A stretch of DNA of 64,000 bases, from positions 35,243 to 99,242 of the forward strand of contig DUPQ01000069.1 in the NCBI GenBank assembly GCA_012838235.1, in the 5' to 3' direction. Below the pieces are notes generated by a model. The model saw nothing but the letters and a program-made list of their open reading frames with translations, ran no database searches and had not been told where the DNA came from. Below are positions 17,321 to 24,836 of this stretch, piece by piece. The DNA comes from Clostridiaceae bacterium (GTDB lineage Bacteria > Bacillota > Clostridia > DUPQ01). Within the stretch, counting starts at the first letter, position 1. Each line of letters begins with the position of its first letter. The position numbers were made by a program, and so were the translations under genes.

Positions 17321-20071
17321 TCACCTTTCTATAAGTCCGTACTTCAGTTTTACCCTGTCCAATTTCTCCAGCATGGGTTTTGCAATGGAAAACAGGAAGA
17401 CAACGGTGGCAACCGCATGGATAAGGTCAAAAGGAATACCCCGGATATATGCAACATAGAACATTTCCATTGTGGGTTTTGCCTCATACATCAATACCGA
17501 TGCGGGATTCATTATACCTCCGTATATTAAGAATGTAGCCAGTCCGCCGAAGATACAAAGTGCAATAGTATTGCGCCGTAATATTCCTTTTCTGAATAAT
17601 ATCCCGGCCAAAAACCCTATTATACCGAAAGCAAACATCTGCCAAGGTGTCCACGGACCCTGACCGAAAAACATATTGGACACAAAGGCGGTAACCGCTC
17701 CTACTAAAAATCCCGTCTCCCCTCCGAATGCAACTCCCGCTATAATTACAATAGCCGCTACCGGCTTGAATTGCGGTAACATGAAAAAAGCCGTACGCCC
17801 CGCCACTCCTATGGCACAAAGCACCGCAATTATAATCAACTCTCTTGCCTGAGGTTTGCGCCCTTCAAATATAAGGACAAAAGGCAGCATGGTTTCCAAT
17901 ATTATCAGCATACTGATAAAATAATATTTTCTGTCCTCTAAATAATAGACGCCTAAGTAGATAGTTAATGGGATAGCTATAAGTATCATTGCAGCGGCAA
18001 GAAGTGTACGCTTGGAAAGCTTTCTTTTATCCGCCGCTACCTGTTCGTTATCTATCTTTGTATGTTTAGGCCGAAGAAGAATAAAGAACAGGAGTAATTC
18101 CGCTGCCAATGCAACGGCTAACAGAACATAGTGCCATATATTCATTTCTTTACCGAAAGAAACTACCGATAAATCACCCTGTTTAATAATAGCTGACAAA
18201 TCCCCCATGTTGCTTACGGCAAAATATGCCGTTACAAGAAAGGCTAAAGCAGTAAGTACTGCACCTGCTATACGCCAGGCGGGCAACTTATTATTCTTTT
18301 TTTCACTTTTTAATACACTTTTGTCATATTCCTCTGCTGTATCTTCTTTTGTATCTATGGGCATAATGTTTCTATCTTCCGGTATCTTTATTTCAAAAGG
18401 TTCCGCTTTTCCCCCGCACGCATAAATTATATCTTCCGCAGTTATTGCGGTCGGAAGCATATGTCTTGCCATTCTGTTGGCTGCGGTGGTATAGAAACTG
18501 TTGTCGGAAAAGAAACTTCGCGGGGTATTCCAGCTTACTATATTACCGTCAAAGAACAGAGCACATTTATGAGCATATTTTGCACAAAACTCAATATCGT
18601 GGCTTACCATGAGTACGGTAACGCCTTTATACAAAAGCTCATAAAGAATATTAGCGAATATCCGTTTAAATTCCGCGTCCATGCCTTTAGTAGGCTCATC
18701 TAAAAGCAATATCTTAGGCTCTAAAAGAAGAACCTTGGCTAAAGCCGCCCGCTGTTGTTCTCCGCCTGACAAATCATAAGGGTGCATGGATAACAGCTCT
18801 TCCAATCTGCACAGTTTCGCGATCTTTGCTATTTGTTGCTCTTTTTCCGCTTTGGACTTCTTTTGTCCGGACAGCATTTCCAAAAGATCCTCCTGCACGG
18901 TCTTTTTAACAAAAAGTGCTTGAGGATTTTGCGGTAATACACCCAACATACGGTTAAACAGTTCTTTATCCCCTATCTTGGACCGTTCTTTCCCGTTTAT
19001 TCTAACCGTTCCTCTGTAAGGCTTGTTTATGCCGGATATGAGCGACAGTGCCGTGGTTTTTCCCGTACCGTTTCCGCCCAATATGGCATAGAACTCTCCT
19101 TGATATATTTTCATGGAAAGACCTTTAAGCACATCCGGAGCATCCTTTTCATATTTGAACCATACTTCATCAAACTCAATAACGGGAATACCCTCTTGCT
19201 CCTTTATTGAATCCTCAGCAGGGATATCTCTTAACTGTTTGTTCTTTGTAAAGGTATCCAACCATGTACGTCCCTCTCTTACGGTAACGGGACAAGCAAG
19301 ACTATTTTCCACACCCGCATAGACACGCATGGGAACAGGCATTGCTAAAAACATGCCGTGATGTAAGTCTTTCAACTGTTCACCCACTTCATTAGGTGTA
19401 CCGTCACAGATTATCCGCCCTTCATCCATAACCAATACCCTGTCGGATATAGCGAAAACCTCCTCCAACCTATGCTCGGTTATTATAACGGTGACACCTA
19501 ATTCTCTGTTTATCTTTTCCACAGCGGAGATAAATTCCGTTGCCGCTATGGGGTCTAACTGACTTGTGGGTTCGTCCAGTATAAGTACCGACGGTTGCAT
19601 CGCCATGATAGCTGCAAGGTTCAGCAGTTGCTTTTGTCCTCCGGATAGTTCGGTAACATTTTTATAAAACCAGGTCTCTATACCGAAAAATGAAGCCATT
19701 TCAGCTACTTTCAAACGGATAGCGGGTGTATTAAAGCCTAAACTTTCCAACCCGAAAGCCAATTCATGCCATACCTTGTCGGTAACAATCTGATTATCGG
19801 GAGATTGCATTACAAAACCTATCTTTGAACTTTGGGTACGTATATCAACTTCAGATAACGGTTTCCCTTCAAATATGATATCTCCGCTTAAACTTCCATG
19901 CGGTGCAAGCACAGTTTTTAGTTGTCTGAGAAGTGTGGTTTTACCGCACCCCGAAGGTCCGCAAAGAGTTACGAACTGTCCCCGCTCTATGGAAAAAGAG
20001 AGATTATTTAATACTTTTTTCTCTTTCTCCGGATAGGAAAAAGTTAAATTTTTGATTGTATAGCTTTCCAT
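17321..20071 (-). CDS. ECF transporter fusion: two CbiO-type ATPases plus an S-component (probable cobalamin importer)
   Basis: A 916-residue fusion. ATPase 1 (about 1-230): Walker A GPSGCGKTT, signature LSGGQKQ, Walker B LILDEPTSQLDP. ATPase 2 (about 285-510): GGNGTGKTT, DLSGGEQQRAALAK, ILLLDEPTKGMD, and the switch His in VSHD. After a charged linker, membrane segments begin near 595. The last 170-200 residues form an S-component with FGQGPWTPWQMFAFG, a pattern seen in S subunits of the CbrT-like (cobalamin) type. ECF transporters usually encode the two ATPases and S as separate proteins. It overlaps the EcfT gene by 28 bases, and the unit lies behind cobalamin riboswitch 2, which supports a B12 or precursor substrate. 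Two extra helices between ATPase 2 and S are unexplained. Confidence 0.88.
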   Translation of the reverse strand: MESYTIKNLTFSYPEKEKKVLNNLSFSIERGQFVTLCGPSGCGKTTLLRQLKTVLAPHGSLSGDIIFEGKPLSEVDIRTQSSKIGFVMQSPDNQIVTDKVWHELAFGLESLGFNTPAIRLKVAEMASFFGIETWFYKNVTELSGGQKQLLNLAAIMAMQPSVLILDEPTSQLDPIAATEFISAVEKINRELGVTVIITEHRLEEVFAISDRVLVMDEGRIICDGTPNEVGEQLKDLHHGMFLAMPVPMRVYAGVENSLACPVTVREGRTWLDTFTKNKQLRDIPAEDSIKEQEGIPVIEFDEVWFKYEKDAPDVLKGLSMKIYQGEFYAILGGNGTGKTTALSLISGINKPYRGTVRINGKERSKIGDKELFNRMLGVLPQNPQALFVKKTVQEDLLEMLSGQKKSKAEKEQQIAKIAKLCRLEELLSMHPYDLSGGEQQRAALAKVLLLEPKILLLDEPTKGMDAEFKRIFANILYELLYKGVTVLMVSHDIEFCAKYAHKCALFFDGNIVSWNTPRSFFSDNSFYTTAANRMARHMLPTAITAEDIIYACGGKAEPFEIKIPEDRNIMPIDTKEDTAEEYDKSVLKSEKKNNKLPAWRIAGAVLTALAFLVTAYFAVSNMGDLSAIIKQGDLSVVSFGKEMNIWHYVLLAVALAAELLLFFILLRPKHTKIDNEQVAADKRKLSKRTLLAAAMILIAIPLTIYLGVYYLEDRKYYFISMLIILETMLPFVLIFEGRKPQARELIIIAVLCAIGVAGRTAFFMLPQFKPVAAIVIIAGVAFGGETGFLVGAVTAFVSNMFFGQGPWTPWQMFAFGIIGFLAGILFRKGILRRNTIALCIFGGLATFLIYGGIMNPASVLMYEAKPTMEMFYVAYIRGIPFDLIHAVATVVFLFSIAKPMLEKLDRVKLKYGLIER

Positions 20072-20937
20072 TTTCTATCCTCATTTACATTAATAACAAC
20101 CGGCATTATACACAAGGCAAAGTAGCAGATATAAAGGGATATGGGATAAAGTTCAAACCCCACACCTTTCATAGTGGGAAAATATCTCCAATATATACCG
20201 CCTAAAAAAGCCCCTAATATGATATATATTCCGCAAAGAGACAAAAAGAGCATAGCTTTTTTATCCCGCTTATCAAAACGATATATGGAAAAGGCTGTGC
20301 GTCCCGGCAAACCGTAACCGCGGCTTTTCATGGAATCCGCCGTTTCAATGGCGTTTTCCAACGCCCATGTAACCATAATGGACAGTATTCGTATACCGTG
20401 CTTTGCCCGCTGTAAAATACTTCCGTTGGAGACATCCCGCCCTATACACTTTTGCGCATCGGAAACCACCTTAATCTGTGCCTTAAAATGTGGAACAAAA
20501 CGTAAAGCCATGGATAATATCAGCGACAGAGCAGGAATAATGCGTCCGAAAAGGTACACAAACTTATCGGAAGTCATAACCGCGTTATAGCAGGAAAACC
20601 AGGATATGACGGTAATAAGCATAACCGCTGCGGCTATTCCGTATGTTATGGATTCCAGCGTTAAAGGATTGCCGTCTCTAAGATAGGTAAGAATGGTGCC
20701 GCCTTCATGGTTAAAAGCGGGGTTTATAAGGGCGGTAATGATAAGTAGCGGTAACATATATTTAAGATTGAAGAATAAAGCTTTTTTACCGTTCAAATAA
20801 ATTGAATAACATAAAGCCGACAGTAAAGATGTTGCAAGACAAACAGGGTGCATAAAAAACATGGAAAACACCAGTATTAAAGTGAAATACAGAAAGTTTA
20901 CGGCAGGGTGGTATGTGGAAAACGTGTCTTTCATCAT
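20044..20937 (-). CDS. ECF transporter T component (EcfT/CbiQ family)
   Basis: A 297-residue membrane protein with five to six predicted helices. It is the transmembrane subunit that couples the ATPases to the S-component. The C-terminal cytoplasmic coupling region shows the family pattern: ALENAIETADSMKSRGYGLPGRTAFSIYRF contains the A-x-x-x-x-SRG-type motif that docks on the ATPases. The start ATG (20937) overlaps the stop of the DUF4430 gene by four bases (ATGA), and its 3' end overlaps the fused ATPase-S gene, so all three are translationally coupled. Substrate inferred from riboswitch 2: cobalamin or a corrinoid. Confidence 0.87.
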   Translation of the reverse strand: MMKDTFSTYHPAVNFLYFTLILVFSMFFMHPVCLATSLLSALCYSIYLNGKKALFFNLKYMLPLLIITALINPAFNHEGGTILTYLRDGNPLTLESITYGIAAAVMLITVISWFSCYNAVMTSDKFVYLFGRIIPALSLILSMALRFVPHFKAQIKVVSDAQKCIGRDVSNGSILQRAKHGIRILSIMVTWALENAIETADSMKSRGYGLPGRTAFSIYRFDKRDKKAMLFLSLCGIYIILGAFLGGIYWRYFPTMKGVGFELYPISLYICYFALCIMPVVINVNEDRKWKAIQSKI

Positions 20938-21668
20938 TCTTCCCCCATAGCGTAATATCCACCCACATCGCGTCCTAAATTACAGGTATATACCCATTCA
21001 ACCACATCACCGGCTTTTAACTGATAACGGGAAGCGCCGTAATTGGGAAACCAACCGTTCACCTTATACATCCAGCCGGAAAGCTCACCTACATCAAACT
21101 CGTAAAGATTGTTGATACCTTCAATATATACACTGTTGTACATGGGAGTATTCACAAACTCCATATGAATTCCTGCTTTCTTCATTTCTCTTCGAAGAAT
21201 ATTAAAAACCGATTCACCCTCATAGAAAGTTACTTCGGTAGCCGGGAAAATAACTCCGTCTTTCGGCACAAGCTCCACCTTTTCTTTGTCTAAATATTTC
21301 ATATTATTCAATATGGTATCGCAACGGACAGAAAGAATGCAGGTATGTGCAGTGTCGGTTATAACGGCATCTTGGGGTTCTACGGGTATGGGTTTTCCTT
21401 CAGGAACAGGGTCGGTAAGATATCTGTCCTTGCCTGTTTCCTTATCAAATACCATACCCAACTGTTCGGAATAGGATTTGGAACCTTCAAAAACACCCTC
21501 CGAAGAACCCTCTCTTTGACAAGGTGTAGGAGAAGGACTTGCCGAGTTATATGATATATCCGATACAGCATAATTGCCGCCCCAAATATATGTTACAACG
21601 AGGACACACAGTATAACTACTGCTGCAATTATTTTTCCCTTATGCTTTTTTATGCCCTTTACCTGCAA
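20934..21668 (-). CDS. Membrane-anchored DUF4430 (transcobalamin beta-domain-like) protein
   Basis: A 244-residue protein: Lys-rich N-terminus, one membrane helix (about 11-28), a Ser/Pro-rich linker, then a DUF4430 domain (about 130-240) with YEGESVFNILRREM, VYIEGINNLYEFD, SGWMYKVNGWFPNYG and VVEWVYTCNLGRDVGGYY. The domain closely resembles DUF4430 domain 2 of the giant SLH protein. It is tethered at the membrane and encoded directly ahead of the ECF T and ATPase-S genes, so it is a good candidate for the extracellular substrate-delivery partner of that importer. The start is TTG (21666-21668) with GGGAGG. It is controlled by riboswitch 2. Ligand binding is inferred. Confidence 0.85.
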   Translation of the reverse strand: MQVKGIKKHKGKIIAAVVILCVLVVTYIWGGNYAVSDISYNSASPSPTPCQREGSSEGVFEGSKSYSEQLGMVFDKETGKDRYLTDPVPEGKPIPVEPQDAVITDTAHTCILSVRCDTILNNMKYLDKEKVELVPKDGVIFPATEVTFYEGESVFNILRREMKKAGIHMEFVNTPMYNSVYIEGINNLYEFDVGELSGWMYKVNGWFPNYGASRYQLKAGDVVEWVYTCNLGRDVGGYYAMGEE

Positions 21669-21708
21669 CCTTTATCCTCCCGAATATTTGCACCCGCCAC
21701 ATCCCTGT

Positions 21709-21746
21709 TAAAAAACGGTCACAACCGCAAAAAACTGTTGCAACCG
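21709..21746 (-). terminator. Intrinsic terminator of cobalamin riboswitch 2
   Basis: On the minus strand CGGTTGCAAC / GTTGTGACCG (two G-U pairs in the middle) is followed by a run of T. It sits between riboswitch 2 and the DUF4430 start codon. Confidence 0.75.
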
Positions 21747-21789
21747 TATTCATGCTAAACGCACTTACTCCAAAAAGGAGCACAGCATC

Positions 21790-21966
21790 TTCTTGTAGGT
21801 CTTCTGACTAACGCTTCGCAAGACTAATAGTCTGCTAACCAAACTCTGCCTTCCCGGTTTCCCAGTGACCGACTTTCGTCAACGAGCATTGATTATGGGC
21901 GCTTACAGCGGCGGTACCGTTCGGGCTTTGCACCCGATTCCCTTGTTCAGTCTCACATTGTGAGAC
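21790..21966 (-). ncRNA. Cobalamin riboswitch 2
   Basis: Conserved elements on the minus strand: GGGAATCGGGTGCAAAGCCCG (5' core, 21922-21942), ACGGTACCGCCGCTGTAA, GTCACTGG, AACCGGGAAGGC and the B12-box GTTAGTCAGAAGACCTAC (3' side, 21795-21812). A perfect 8-bp hairpin GTCTCACA/TGTGAGAC (21950-21966) precedes the core. It controls the DUF4430-EcfT-ATPase/S operon. Its sequence differs greatly from riboswitch 1, so the two are not a recent duplication. Confidence 0.95.
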
Positions 21967-22044
21967 CACAAAAAGAGATATTTAATTTTTAAAGAGCTTA
22001 CATAAACTCTTTTCAATGTCTTCTAAAAGACATTACCGACTTTA

Positions 22045-22073
22045 ATTAAATCATAATTAAGGAAGTATAACAA
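22045..22073 (-). promoter_or_regulatory. Promoter of riboswitch 2 and the ECF operon
   Basis: On the minus strand TTGTTA (22068-22073), a 17-bp spacer ending ATGA, then TTTAAT (22045-22050) with an extended-10 TG. It points away from the tRNA promoter at 22121-22149, so the region is divergent. Confidence 0.6.
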
Positions 22074-22120
22074 CATCTTTGTACGCATCTTTGTTTGTTT
22101 GACACACCGGTTTTTTTCTG

Positions 22121-22149
22121 TTGACAAAAATACGCCTATTTTGTATACT
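22121..22149 (+). promoter_or_regulatory. Consensus promoter of the Asp-Phe-Gly-Cys tRNA cluster
   Basis: TTGACA (22121-22126), a 17-bp spacer and TATACT (22144-22149). Transcription would start near 22156, about 86 bases ahead of tRNA-Asp. Confidence 0.85.
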
Positions 22150-22241
22150 CAATAAGCGACCTAAAAATGAAGGTCTGATTGTACTTTTTTAAGAGAATAT
22201 ATTGTAATGATCTGGTTAAGAGCAATTTTTACCCGTTATGC

Positions 22242-22318
22242 GGCCTGGTAGTTCAGTTGGTTAGAATGCCAGCCTGTCACGCTGGAGGTCGTGGGTTCGA
22301 GCCCCATCCAGGTCGCCA
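22242..22318 (+). tRNA. tRNA-Asp (GUC)
   Basis: A full cloverleaf with acceptor GGCCTGG/CCAGGTC, anticodon GUC in CCTGTCACG, TTCGA T-loop and encoded CCA. Confidence 0.95.
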
Positions 22319-22321
22319 TAT

Positions 22322-22397
22322 GCCCAGATAGCTCAGTCGGTAGAGCAGGAGACTGAAAATCTCCGTGTCGGTGGTTCGATTCCGCCTCTGGGCACCA
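22322..22397 (+). tRNA. tRNA-Phe (GAA)
   Basis: Acceptor GCCCAGA/TCTGGGC, anticodon loop CTGAAAA (GAA), discriminator A and encoded CCA; 76 nt. Confidence 0.95.
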
Positions 22398-22402
22398 AAC
22401 GA

Positions 22403-22477
22403 GCGGGTTTAACTCAGCGGTAGAGTGTCACCTTGCCAAGGTGAAAGTCGCGAGTTCGAATCTCGTAACCCGCTCCA
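22403..22477 (+). tRNA. tRNA-Gly (GCC)
   Basis: Acceptor GCGGGTT/AACCCGC, anticodon loop TTGCCAA (GCC), discriminator T and encoded CCA. Confidence 0.95.
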
Positions 22478-22486
22478 TTTATTTAT

Positions 22487-22561
22487 GGCGCCATAACCAA
22501 GCGGTAAGGTAGAGGTCTGCAAAACCTTCATTCTCCGGTTCAAATCCGGATGGCGCCTCCA
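22487..22561 (+). tRNA. tRNA-Cys (GCA)
   Basis: Acceptor GGCGCCA/TGGCGCC, anticodon loop CTGCAAA (GCA), discriminator T and encoded CCA. Confidence 0.95.
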
Positions 22562-22570
22562 GATTACGGT

Positions 22571-22601
22571 AGACGGACACAAAAGCGTGTTCGTCTTTTT
22601 T
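22571..22601 (+). terminator. Terminator of the four-tRNA transcript
   Basis: GACGgACAC / GTGTtCGTC stem with an AAAAGC loop followed by six T, ten bases after tRNA-Cys. Confidence 0.85.
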
Positions 22602-22653
22602 ATTTATATCATGTAGCTAATACATCTTTCAGCATTACTTGCCTGGCAATTGA

Positions 22654-23418
22654 TTAATCTAAACCGTACAAAGAACGCAATTCTTCCAATATAGTGTCTT
22701 TGGTCTTATTCGGTATACGAAGCTTTATCAAATCCACATCTTCCGTTTCCATTTTCTCTAAAAAGGTTCTCATATCTTTCAGCACTGTAAGCGGCACATT
22801 CCGAAGCGGCTCTTGATCAGGGTAAAGAAGCTCCGTTAAGCGAAATACATCATTCTTATGTTTCTTTATATCCCTGCTGTCTACATCACCGCAGGCTACA
22901 TTTCTTTCAGACAACTCCAACCATGCCTTAGCTTTAAAAGCAATCAGATGAGTTACGTCTAAAACAGTTACTCCTGCAACCTTTGTTCTTCCCTGCATTA
23001 AAAAATTATAGTAATCATCATCAAGAAGAATAGCCGATAGACTGGAAATATTTTCATCTAACGGGAGCGGTGTAAGAATAGCATTTCGAGGCAGAATGAT
23101 TGTGTCCGGTTTTCTTGTAAACAGTTCAATCATTGCAGGGTATTCTTGCAATTGCGGCTTTGAAAAGCGGTAAAATTGATATGCTTCCGTGCTTTTGTTG
23201 CGATGTTCATACCCTGCAGCAACTATGTATTCCCAAAATCTTTTTCCGAACGAAACATCTAATGCTTCTATAACCAATACAAGATCAATATCTTTTGTCG
23301 CACGAAAATCCAACCCTTCATTTGTCATTAACAGGTCACAAGCAGTCCCCCCTATAATCACATATTGCTCTTCACAGCCTTGGAACCATTTTCTAAAGCT
23401 TTCAATTCCTCTTATCAT
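22654..23418 (-). CDS. Nucleotidyltransferase-fold protein, AbiEii-like toxin
   Basis: About 254 residues. The N-terminal part has the polymerase-beta-type nucleotidyltransferase core: IIGGTACDLLM followed by ATKDIDLVLV, giving the GG...DxD arrangement. Later parts (DVTHLIAFKAKAWLEL and KHKNDVFRL) match the helical portion of AbiEii/minimal nucleotidyltransferase toxins. In type IV AbiE systems the enzyme modifies tRNA or other targets and is neutralised by the partner encoded just upstream. The start at 23416-23418 is chosen because GGAGGG lies 6 bases ahead; it overlaps the end of the antitoxin gene by 17 bases. An earlier ATG at 23442 has no ribosome site. Family assignment is good, toxicity is inferred. 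Confidence 0.75.
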   Translation of the reverse strand: MIRGIESFRKWFQGCEEQYVIIGGTACDLLMTNEGLDFRATKDIDLVLVIEALDVSFGKRFWEYIVAAGYEHRNKSTEAYQFYRFSKPQLQEYPAMIELFTRKPDTIILPRNAILTPLPLDENISSLSAILLDDDYYNFLMQGRTKVAGVTVLDVTHLIAFKAKAWLELSERNVACGDVDSRDIKKHKNDVFRLTELLYPDQEPLRNVPLTVLKDMRTFLEKMETEDVDLIKLRIPNKTKDTILEELRSLYGLD

Positions 23419-24361
23419 CAATATCCCTCCATACCTGCTCAAGCATTTCCTGCACAGCTTCCTCTACCCTTTCGTCCTTATCTTCCCGAAGAGATAATGC
23501 AAGAGAAAGCCTGTCAACATTTTCGTCCTTGGATAGTTTTCTCGGATTATAACTCCAAAATTCCACTGCACATTGCTCATCCTTGTTTAGCAACTTCTTT
23601 GAAGCAATCTTCTCCCATCTTGCAATACTGTCTGTAGCATAAAAGTCAATGTCAGACGGATTCAACATAGAATAATTGGAAAGAGCAGAGTATCCGCTAA
23701 AAAGCAATCTTTCTTTTATCTCACTTTTCGGTACATATACTCTTCTCTTTACCGGATTAGCCAGGTGTTTTTGCCCTTCAGTAAAGAGCTCTTGCACAGT
23801 TTTATCGGAAAAAACAACTTTCTGTACACCTCTTTTTTCTGTCTTAATTAATCCCATACCCTCAAGTTGTATTGATGCTCTGGAGATAGATGTCGGTGTT
23901 AATTCCAATGCTTTGGCAGCTTCACTGGTCAGCAGCTCACCGCAACCGTTATAAATGTAGTATAGAAACAGCAGTTGTGCGGAAGGAAGCATTACATCCG
24001 TCATTTGCTTTTCTCCATCGCTTCGCTCCTGAAGATAAGTTCCCATAAAAGGAAGGTATATCTGTTTTTCCTCCACAATAAACGGTATACGATCGCGCAG
24101 AAGATATTCTTTCTGCCTATATGTCAGTTTCTTAGGAACAAGAATAACATGCAAATTTTCTTCTTTCTGTATCCTCTCTATATGTTTTTTAATAGCGCTT
24201 ACAGGTTCCAATTCAGTCTTCGGGAATAGGAATATAACTTCATTTCCGTCAAGAGTGGCTTTCTGCAGCTTATATCGTGCATGAATAAAATTGGGTATAT
24301 TCCTCACAATATCGCCCTTATATACTACATGTATTCCAAGTAAAGTATTCAAATATCCCAT
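23402..24361 (-). CDS. Winged-helix regulator, AbiEi-like antitoxin
   Basis: A 319-residue protein. An N-terminal domain (1-115) rich in basic residues is followed by a MarR/AbiEi-type winged helix (about 122-185: LLFLYYIYNGCGELLTSEAA, TPTSISRASIQLEGMGLI) and a C-terminal domain containing GYSALSNYSMLN and DIDFYA, similar to the C-terminal part of AbiEi-like antitoxins. AbiEi proteins repress their own operon through inverted repeats and block AbiEii. Consistent with this, the promoter region 24392-24420 contains a perfect inverted repeat. The start is ATG 24359-24361 (a GTG one codon before is possible). Cotranscribed with the downstream nucleotidyltransferase gene. Confidence 0.68.
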   Translation of the reverse strand: MGYLNTLLGIHVVYKGDIVRNIPNFIHARYKLQKATLDGNEVIFLFPKTELEPVSAIKKHIERIQKEENLHVILVPKKLTYRQKEYLLRDRIPFIVEEKQIYLPFMGTYLQERSDGEKQMTDVMLPSAQLLFLYYIYNGCGELLTSEAAKALELTPTSISRASIQLEGMGLIKTEKRGVQKVVFSDKTVQELFTEGQKHLANPVKRRVYVPKSEIKERLLFSGYSALSNYSMLNPSDIDFYATDSIARWEKIASKKLLNKDEQCAVEFWSYNPRKLSKDENVDRLSLALSLREDKDERVEEAVQEMLEQVWRDIDDKRN

Positions 24362-24391
24362 CACTTCCGCCCTTTCTTAACTCTGATTTGT

Positions 24392-24420
24392 ATTATAACT
24401 CAATTTAAGTTATAATGCAA
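24392..24420 (-). promoter_or_regulatory. AbiE-like promoter with embedded inverted-repeat operator
   Basis: On the minus strand TTGCAT (24415-24420), a 17-bp spacer and TATAAT (24392-24397). A perfect inverted repeat TTATAACT-7 bp-AGTTATAA (24393-24415) covers the spacer and -10. Further AACTTA-like half-sites lie just upstream (24420-24437). This is a plausible autoregulatory site for the winged-helix protein. Confidence 0.7.
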
Positions 24421-24836
24421 TAACTAAGTTAAGATATGGATTAATAATCAACTAAAACCTAATTAGCTACACCTTTTTAGTTTTTAAGTGACCCTGTGTT
24501 AGTATCAGGCTACCACAGGAACATTAACCTCATTTTTAGAAATTGCCATATCAAATCCACGCACTTGAGCACGTAGCCTCGAGTGATTTGACTATGTTTT
24601 CTTTGTATATTTATGCGGGTTTTAGGTTAAAGGAGAGACTCAAGAGTTTTACTTTAAAATTGTGAACTTCAAGTTTAACTGTTATAAGCAGGTAATTTGC
24701 TATATCATTATGATTTGCAGGTAAAAACCAATAATCTGCATGCAATCAGGCAATAATGGTGCAGAATACTTGCATATCCTGCACCGAATATTACACTACA
24801 TTCGGTGCAGCATTAATTTGTTATAACGGTTTCTGT
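24421..24836. other. Non-coding stretch with three mutually pairing GGTGCAG/CTGCACC elements
   Basis: No gene is seen in this 416-base stretch. Near its left-gene end, GGTGCAG (24758-24764), CTGCACC (24779-24785) and GGTGCAG (24804-24810) can form two alternative hairpins; the second is an 11-bp perfect stem CTGCACCGAAT/ATTCGGTGCAG (24779-24810). It is downstream of the lipoprotein gene, so it may end that transcript, but no T run follows. Confidence 0.5.
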
